Positions 5,153-9,891 of a DNA stretch of 9,891 nt are shown here, piece after piece. The notes beneath the pieces are model-generated. The model worked only from the letters and a program-made list of their open reading frames with translations. It was not told the DNA's origin and ran no database searches. Within the stretch, counting starts at the first letter, position 1, and each line of letters opens with the position of its first letter. Source of the stretch: Thermoflexales bacterium (GTDB lineage: Bacteria; Chloroflexota; Anaerolineae; J036; Brachytrichaceae); NCBI GenBank assembly GCA_017998555.1, contig JAGOCU010000055.1, forward strand, positions 1-9,891, written 5' to 3'. The position numbers were made by a program, and so were the translations under genes.

Positions 5153-5990
5153 TGGGGCCTCCATTGACGTTCACAGCGGCGATCGGCGTCTGCCGGGTGA
5201 TGACAACTCGTCTCTGCGTCCACCCAGATCCAAGACTCAGCTCCGCCTTTCTGAAAAGCCGATCGACGATGTAGTACTTGCCGCGAATGCGGTAGTTCAC
5301 AGCTTCAAGACCTTCATCCCCGATCACCGACAGCGGCGGGGCCTCGATCAGGTTATCCGGCATCTCGATGTATACCTGTTTTCCGTCGTCGAACGCTGAC
5401 AGCGGGCGCCAGTCCGGCTTGTCGCCATCGATGCGATAGCGAAGATTGAGCGTCTCTGGCGCGAAGACAGGCGCCGGCGGGGGTGTTGCTGCAGGCGGCG
5501 GAGGAGGAGGTGGCAGACTGCTTAGCTGCGTCATCTCCACCGGATAACGCCAGGCGACGGCCGCCATTGCCGCTCCGGACGTGCTCTTGAGTTCGACATG
5601 ATAGACGCGCCGGTCAGTCATGATGACGAGATTGGTTGCGAGGTTGGCGGCGTTCGGTTTGACGAGGATGTGGGACTGGATGTTGCCCGCAATGCCGGAC
5701 TGTGCGTCGCCAACGATCCATCGGGTTGTATCGCCCGCGGAGACGGACAGTAGCGTCTCGCCGGGCTCGAGCGCGATGTCGGTGATCCGCTGCGGCGAGG
5801 CTTGGACCGCGTAGAGGGCGCCCCGCTCGTAGGCGAATTCATGCAAGGCGCCGACGAGCGCCGCGTCGGCAGGGCCACGTGTTGCAGCCTCGTTGCTCGC
5901 GGAGATCGTGAGTGGCGCGGTTTGCGCCAGGGCAGGTGAGGTGAGCGTCAGGGCTGCAAGGCAGGCGGAGACAAAAAGAGGACGTATCAT
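5145..5990 (-). CDS. trbG: TrbG, VirB9-type outer-membrane core protein
   Basis: This 281-residue protein has a classical Sec signal peptide (MIRPLFVSACLAALTLTSPALA, cleavage likely after residue 22, ALA-Q). The N-terminal domain (about 45-155) carries LHEFAYERGALYAV and EPGETLLSVSAGDTTRWIVGD, typical of VirB9/TrbG/CagX. A proline run (about 160-175) links it to the C-terminal domain (about 180-270) with LNLRYRIDGDKPDWRPLSAFDDGKQVYIEMP, a motif common in TrbG. It forms the outer-membrane core ring with TrbI. The start ATG (5990-5988) overlaps the trbF stop as ATGA. The gene looks intact. Confidence 0.93.
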   Translation of the reverse strand: MIRPLFVSACLAALTLTSPALAQTAPLTISASNEAATRGPADAALVGALHEFAYERGALYAVQASPQRITDIALEPGETLLSVSAGDTTRWIVGDAQSGIAGNIQSHILVKPNAANLATNLVIMTDRRVYHVELKSTSGAAMAAVAWRYPVEMTQLSSLPPPPPPPAATPPPAPVFAPETLNLRYRIDGDKPDWRPLSAFDDGKQVYIEMPDNLIEAPPLSVIGDEGLEAVNYRIRGKYYIVDRLFRKAELSLGSGWTQRRVVITRQTPIAAVNVNGGPNG

Positions 5991-6688
5991 TGCTGGAGAT
6001 CCCGTGACCAGTTGAAGGCGTGGACATAAAGACCGAGCGGGTTCTTCGCGAGCTGCTCGGGCGATGAAGAAGGCGCAATCACGATGCTGGCGACGCCTGA
6101 GTATCGCTCGACATCAATCAGCGTGCCGCTGGCGTAGGTGCTCTCGCGCCAGCGCAACTGAAAGCTGTCCGGGGAAGCGCGCACGACCGAGATCACCTCG
6201 ACCGCAACCGTCCGCTTGCCGACCTTGGCGAATGGGTCGTCCTCCTTCGCCATGGCGTTCAGCACTTGCGCGCCGCCCTGCGTGGTCCAGTCATAGGCGC
6301 GGAGCCAGTTCTGGCGGACCACGATGGCGTCAGACGGCAACCCCCGGATCATCTCGATGAACCGCGCAAGATGCCAGGAGAGCTGGGCGTCGCTCGGCAC
6401 GTAGGCCGACGTGGCGGGGCCTACGAGCCTCGCTTCGCCCGTTTCGTTTGCTTCAATCACGAACGGAACGGCCGCGGGACGCAGGGCCAGCACCACGACA
6501 CCTGCCGCCATCGCGCCTGCAGTTAAGAGGCTTGCGAACGCTGCTGTCCGCCAGGTGCGGGCATGGGCAAGCGATGAACCCATGCGGCTGTCCCAGAGCT
6601 GCTGGGCCTGCCGGTAGGGCGTGTCTGGCTCGGGTGTCCGGCCAAGACGCGAGGATCGCCCCCGTCCAGACGAAGTTGCGGTGAACAT
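5987..6688 (-). CDS. trbF: TrbF, VirB8-like inner-membrane assembly protein
   Basis: This 233-residue protein starts at ATG 6688-6686. The frame stays open upstream, but only through the 3' end of trbL, and GAGGGA ahead of this ATG fits a ribosome site. A short cytoplasmic tail contains PDTPYRQAQQLWDSRMGSSLAHARTWR, which is typical of TrbF. One membrane helix follows (about 47-69) and then a periplasmic VirB8-like domain with WHLARFIEMIRGLPSD, RQNWLRAYDW, and the terminal NPLGLYVHAFNWSRDL. It helps nucleate assembly of the type IV channel. It lies 5 nt after the trbL stop and overlaps trbG. Confidence 0.92.
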   Translation of the reverse strand: MFTATSSGRGRSSRLGRTPEPDTPYRQAQQLWDSRMGSSLAHARTWRTAAFASLLTAGAMAAGVVVLALRPAAVPFVIEANETGEARLVGPATSAYVPSDAQLSWHLARFIEMIRGLPSDAIVVRQNWLRAYDWTTQGGAQVLNAMAKEDDPFAKVGKRTVAVEVISVVRASPDSFQLRWRESTYASGTLIDVERYSGVASIVIAPSSSPEQLAKNPLGLYVHAFNWSRDLQQ

Positions 6689-6693
6689 GGGGT

Positions 6694-8019
6694 TTAGTCC
6701 CTCTGCTTGAGATTGGGGCCTTCGGACGCGCCGCCACCGTCTCCGGCGTTCAGCGTGTGGGCAGCAACAGCCAAGCCCCCACGGATCGCCTGAGTGCGCT
6801 TGAACCGGCTCGCCCACGCTGGCTGGCCAGATGTGGCGGATGACGGAGAAGCCGATGGTGACGTGGGCGGTGGCCTGATCGCGCCGGCCGCGCCAGCAAC
6901 AGCGCGCTGGCCTGCAGTTCCACGCGCTCGGAAGTGACCGGCGACGCGGCCTGCTGCTTGAGAGAGACCGCCAGCAGCCGAGGCGCCAAGTCCAACGGCA
7001 GCATTTAGCGGCGCAGCGATGGGACCGGAGAGGCCGGTGCGCATGGCGCCCAGCGCGGTTGCAGCGCGAAGACCCCCGGCGGCGGACGCTGAGCCGTTTG
7101 CTGCCGCGCGCGTTGCGCCAACTGTCGCGCCAGCAGCCGCACGCCCTGCCGTTAGCACCCCCATGCCGGCCGCGCCGACGCCGATGGCAGTTCCGGCAGC
7201 CGCGCCCGCCGAGAGCTGCGGGGCGCCCGAGACGAGGCCAGCCGCGATACGCGGACAGAAAATGGCAAGGCCCATCAGCGTAAGGGCGCCAAGCACGACC
7301 GCAAAGGCCTGTTCAATGGTCATGTCATCGGGAGAGAGGGCGGTGCGCAGTGTTGCGAACATGGTCGAGCCGATGCCGATCACCACCGCGATCACCAGCA
7401 CCTTGATGCCCGACGAGATCACATTGCCCAGGACGCGTTCAGCGAGGAACGTCGTCTGCTTCCAGAACGCGAAGGGCACCAGCACAAAGCCCGCCAGCGT
7501 CGTGATCTTAAACTCGACAATCAGCACGAAGAGCTGGATCGAGAGGACGAAGAACGCCGCGATGACGATGATGCCGCCAAGACAGAGCAGGATCACCTCA
7601 GCAAGGTTGCCGAAGAACTCGAACGGACCCGGGGCAATCGTCCCGATATGGTCGAAGATCGGTTGCGAGGCTGCGAGACCCTCGGCGGCAACGAGGCCAG
7701 GCTTCAGGAGATCGGCAGGGGAAAATGTAGAAGCTGCAGCATTCAGGCCCAACGTTGCAAAGCTGTCGAACACGATGGTCGACAGCATGGCGAAGTTGCC
7801 GAAGATAAATGCGAACGCCCCGACATAGAGCGTCTTCTTGACAAGGCTCTGCAGGATGTCGTTCTGGCCCCAGGCCCAGAACAGCGCTGCCAGCGTGACA
7901 TCGATCACGATGAGGATCGCCGCCAGCGACGTCACATCACCCGAGATCAGGCCGAACCCTGAATCGATGTAGGCGATGAAAGTCGCCAGAAACCCGTCTA
8001 TGGCCGAGAAGTCGTTCAT
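6694..8019 (-). CDS. trbL: TrbL, VirB6-like polytopic inner-membrane protein
   Basis: This 441-residue protein starts at ATG 8019-8017. The first about 275 residues hold about six hydrophobic segments: AILIVIDVTLAALFWAW, LYVGAFAFIFGNFAML, LCLGGIIVIAAFFVLSIQLFVLIV, AGFVLVPFAFW, VLVIAVVIGIG and VVLGALTLMGLAIF. The N-terminal MNDFSAIDGFLATFIAYIDSGFGLI is typical of TrbL. The remainder (about 275-441) is a long Ala/Gly/Ser-rich soluble tail, common in TrbL proteins and poorly conserved. TrbL forms part of the inner-membrane platform for DNA or protein transfer. Its ribosome site is weak (only GAG upstream), and a 71-nt gap separates it from trbJ. Confidence 0.92.
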   Translation of the reverse strand: MNDFSAIDGFLATFIAYIDSGFGLISGDVTSLAAILIVIDVTLAALFWAWGQNDILQSLVKKTLYVGAFAFIFGNFAMLSTIVFDSFATLGLNAAASTFSPADLLKPGLVAAEGLAASQPIFDHIGTIAPGPFEFFGNLAEVILLCLGGIIVIAAFFVLSIQLFVLIVEFKITTLAGFVLVPFAFWKQTTFLAERVLGNVISSGIKVLVIAVVIGIGSTMFATLRTALSPDDMTIEQAFAVVLGALTLMGLAIFCPRIAAGLVSGAPQLSAGAAAGTAIGVGAAGMGVLTAGRAAAGATVGATRAAANGSASAAGGLRAATALGAMRTGLSGPIAAPLNAAVGLGASAAGGLSQAAGRVAGHFRARGTAGQRAVAGAAGAIRPPPTSPSASPSSATSGQPAWASRFKRTQAIRGGLAVAAHTLNAGDGGGASEGPNLKQRD

Positions 8020-8090
8020 GGGGTGAGGCTCGTGGGCGGCATGGGTTGCGCGGCTCTGCTTGTGTCTGGATCTGGGTCAGGTCTCAGGTC
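8020..8090. other. 71-bp gap between trbJ and trbL, no trbK
   Basis: In RP4-like and Ti-like trb operons a small lipoprotein gene, trbK (entry exclusion), lies at this place. Here there is only 71 nt and no ORF long enough, and no lipobox is seen. A small tandem repeat of CAGGTCT (two copies, 8078-8091, plus a partial CAGG) sits at the trbJ stop codon. Confidence 0.6.
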
Positions 8091-8831
8091 TCAGGGCCAG
8101 GGCGGCGCTTCGGGATGCGCCGTGCGCGCGCCGCCGAAGAAGTGCGCATGCTGGGCGCGCGCCTGGGCGAACACCTCCAGCTCACGGGCGCGCTCCAGCG
8201 CTTCGGCGCGTGATTGCGCCACCAGCAACGCCTGCAGCCGCATGGCCTGCTGGGCCTGCAGGGACAGGATCTCGTTGGTGGCCTGCTGCGCCGACAGCGC
8301 GCCGGTTGCACTGGCGCTTGCATCAGCGAGTGCGCTCAAGATGCGCTGGTCATTCCTGAGTTGCTCGGTTGCCTGCGCCTGCAGGAGCAGGGAGGACTGC
8401 AGCGCGGAGCGCGCATTGTCCATCTGCTGGGCGGCCGAGCGCGCGCGGCTCGCGATATCCGTATTGCGATAATCGCCCGTATAGAGCGTCTCGAGCGCTG
8501 TCCGCGTCTCGTTTACCTTGAGCGCCAGCCCGCGCGCCGCATTGATGAGCTGGTCCAGTTGATCGAGCTGGCTCATGAGCTCTGGCGCAAAGGTGCGCCC
8601 GAGGTTGGTGAGGTTGCGCGCGTCATTCTCCAGCTGCCGGATCTGGTTGGTGATCTGCAGCACCTGGTTGCGGACCTGTTCCAGCGCCCGCGCCGCGCTG
8701 AGCGCGTTCTGGATCAGGTTGGTCGGGTCGAAGACTGCTAGCTGTGCCCGGGCGGCTTGCTGGACTGGAGACATGATGGCCAGTGAGGCCAGCATCAAGC
8801 GGAAGAGATGGGTCAGTGTGGGCCGGTACAT
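8091..8831 (-). CDS. trbJ: TrbJ, VirB5-like periplasmic/pilus-associated protein
   Basis: This 246-residue protein starts at ATG 8831-8829, which shares its A with the trbE stop (TGATG). It is preceded by GGAG with an 8-nt spacer. A longer frame from GTG 8939 would overlap trbE by over 100 nt and add no signal peptide, so it is rejected. Residues 1-29 form a signal peptide (LFRLMLASLAIMSPVQQAARA, cleavage likely after ARA). The mature N-terminus AVFDPTNLIQNALSAARALEQVRNQ is the TrbJ hallmark. The rest is almost entirely helical and rich in Gln, Ala and Leu, with long amphipathic or coiled-coil stretches, as in VirB5. It is exported to the periplasm and probably associates with the conjugative pilus. 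Confidence 0.92.
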   Translation of the reverse strand: MYRPTLTHLFRLMLASLAIMSPVQQAARAQLAVFDPTNLIQNALSAARALEQVRNQVLQITNQIRQLENDARNLTNLGRTFAPELMSQLDQLDQLINAARGLALKVNETRTALETLYTGDYRNTDIASRARSAAQQMDNARSALQSSLLLQAQATEQLRNDQRILSALADASASATGALSAQQATNEILSLQAQQAMRLQALLVAQSRAEALERARELEVFAQARAQHAHFFGGARTAHPEAPPWP

Positions 8832-9891
8832 CAGACAGTCTCCAGTGTGCGGTGTGAGGAAGTGGCGGTGTTGCGTTCGGGCGCATCGATCGCATCGAGC
8901 ACCCAGCCGAGCTGGCGGGCGCGCAGGAACCTGCGCCAAAACGGTGTTTGTGAGTGTTGCTGCTCGAGGCTTGCGATCGTGGCGCGGGCGCCCGGGTCGG
9001 AGGCCGTGCAGAACGCCAGCGCCACCGGACCAAGCGCCAGTTCGAACAGGCGGCGGCCCTTGGGGCTTGCATAGTAATAGTGACGCTTGCGCTGGGCGGT
9101 TGCGATCAGGTCGATCTCGGTCTCGTTGAGCCCGAACCGCTCATAGGCCTGCCGCTGCTGCGGCTCGAACGCGCGCTCATTTGGGAGGTAGATCCGGGTC
9201 GAGCAACTCTCGATCAGGGCCGGCGCAATGCTGCTGGTCGCAATGTCCGCGAGCGACTGGGTTGCAAACACCACCGCGACATTCTTCTTGCGCAGCGTCT
9301 TGAGCCATTCGCGGATGCGGGCGGCGAAGATCGGCGAATCCAGGAACAGCCACGCTTCATCGAGAATGAGCAGGGCCGGGCGGCCATCGAACTCACCTTC
9401 CAGCCTGTCGAACAGGTGGAGCAGGGCAGGCGCTGCAGCTTTCGGCCGCGCCATGATCTCTTCCATCTCGAACAGGACAAGGTCGGAGAGCGTGAGGCGG
9501 TCTTCGGCGCCATCGAACACGCCACCCATGGCGCCCTCCTGCGTATAGGCAAGTAGCGCGGCCTGTACGGCGGCGTTCTGGACCAGGAGCCGCAAGCCTG
9601 TGAGGTGCCGCTGCTCGGGCGGGGCAGACATCAGGCTGCCCAGCGCCGACCAGACCGGCTCCTTGACCTCCGGCGTGTTCGGCAGACCCTCCTGAGCGAG
9701 AAGAGTCATCACCCAGCTGAGGGCGTCAGCGCGGCCTTGCGGAATGTCGATACGGGCCAGCGGCTGGAAGGCGGCAACGCCATTGCCGCCGAGGTCGATC
9801 GCGGTCCCGCCCATCCCAAGGAGGGCGGCGCGCGCTGAGCCGCCCTTGTCGAACACGAAGACTTTGGAGCCGGCAAAACGACGCCACTGCA
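8831..9891 (-). CDS. trbE: TrbE, VirB4-type ATPase, C-terminal part (5' end outside window)
   Basis: The frame is open to the window edge, so the gene starts beyond 9891; 352 C-terminal residues are visible. It begins QWRRFAGSKVFVFDKGGSARAA, just after where the Walker A motif should lie. The Walker B motif RPALLILDEAWLFLD is present (fragment residues about 170-184). It is followed by FATQSLADI, the usual Gln-containing sensor of VirB4 proteins, and LPNERAFEPQQRQAYERFGLNETEIDLI. VirB4/TrbE hydrolyses ATP at the inner membrane to power pilus assembly and substrate transfer. GPVALAFC...DP is the typical TrbE C-terminal region. The stop TGA (8833-8831) overlaps the trbJ start. Confidence 0.93.
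   Translation of the reverse strand, partial: QWRRFAGSKVFVFDKGGSARAALLGMGGTAIDLGGNGVAAFQPLARIDIPQGRADALSWVMTLLAQEGLPNTPEVKEPVWSALGSLMSAPPEQRHLTGLRLLVQNAAVQAALLAYTQEGAMGGVFDGAEDRLTLSDLVLFEMEEIMARPKAAAPALLHLFDRLEGEFDGRPALLILDEAWLFLDSPIFAARIREWLKTLRKKNVAVVFATQSLADIATSSIAPALIESCSTRIYLPNERAFEPQQRQAYERFGLNETEIDLIATAQRKRHYYYASPKGRRLFELALGPVALAFCTASDPGARATIASLEQQHSQTPFWRRFLRARQLGWVLDAIDAPERNTATSSHRTLETV

Noticed and set aside
6689..6817. Upstream extension of trbF
   Set aside because: It lies almost entirely in the 3' end of trbL and encodes an Arg/Cys-rich stretch unlike TrbF; ATG 6688 has a ribosome site and the correct family N-terminus.
7019..7828. Long 269-residue open frame on the plus strand opposite trbL
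   Set aside because: It lies wholly inside trbL on the other strand, has an Ala/Pro/Arg-rich composition typical of an antisense shadow in GC-rich DNA, and matches no family I know.
8214..8741. 175-residue plus-strand frame opposite trbJ
   Set aside because: Antisense to a helical TrbJ; the Leu/Arg-rich translation comes from the complement of Gln/Ala codons.
8954..9556. 200-residue plus-strand frame opposite trbE
   Set aside because: It is a shadow of the clearly recognisable VirB4-type ATPase coding sequence; no independent protein features.

Overview
The window is GC-rich DNA with dense, overlapping, Shine-Dalgarno-led genes. Together with the gene families present, this suggests a proteobacterium, most likely an alphaproteobacterium; the taxonomic call is inference. 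Two blocks are visible. Positions 3902-9891 (minus strand) carry a P-type (Trb) conjugation operon, read trbE (3' part only) - trbJ - trbL - trbF - trbG - trbI. Its genes mostly overlap by 1-8 nt. The compact order, with no trbK or trbH, resembles the mating-pair-formation operons of Tn4371-type integrative conjugative elements and related alphaproteobacterial elements. The window is therefore probably inside an integrative conjugative element or a conjugative plasmid.

Positions 1-3821 are accessory cargo that looks like anti-phage or stress defence. A plus-strand operon at 2007-3821 encodes a small single-domain ubiquitin-like protein of the 'multiubiquitin' family, a DUF6791-ThiF E1-like adenylyltransferase, and a DUF6527 protein that is a candidate Ser/His protease. 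This is a compact Bub-type (bacterial ubiquitination-like) module. The three genes are translationally coupled by 26-nt and 4-nt overlaps. No separate E2 gene is visible.

Divergent from it, on the minus strand (1884-991), lie an XRE-family repressor-like gene and an ImmA/IrrE-type HEXXH metallopeptidase. The arrangement recalls the CapH/CapP switch that controls some CBASS operons. The shared 122-bp intergenic region holds two related 14-bp dyads of the form TTGCGA-NN-TYGCAA, 45 bp apart, which are good operator candidates. The model inferred here is that the HTH protein represses both directions until the metallopeptidase inactivates it under stress, which releases the ubiquitin-like operon.

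At the left edge (1-980, plus strand) is the 3' part of an AbiEii/AbiGii-type nucleotidyltransferase toxin gene. It is fused in frame to a WYL domain and a C-terminal CxxC...H...C zinc-ribbon-like tail. This gene converges on the peptidase gene with only 10 bp between them. No tRNA, rRNA, insertion sequence, CRISPR array or attachment site was recognised.
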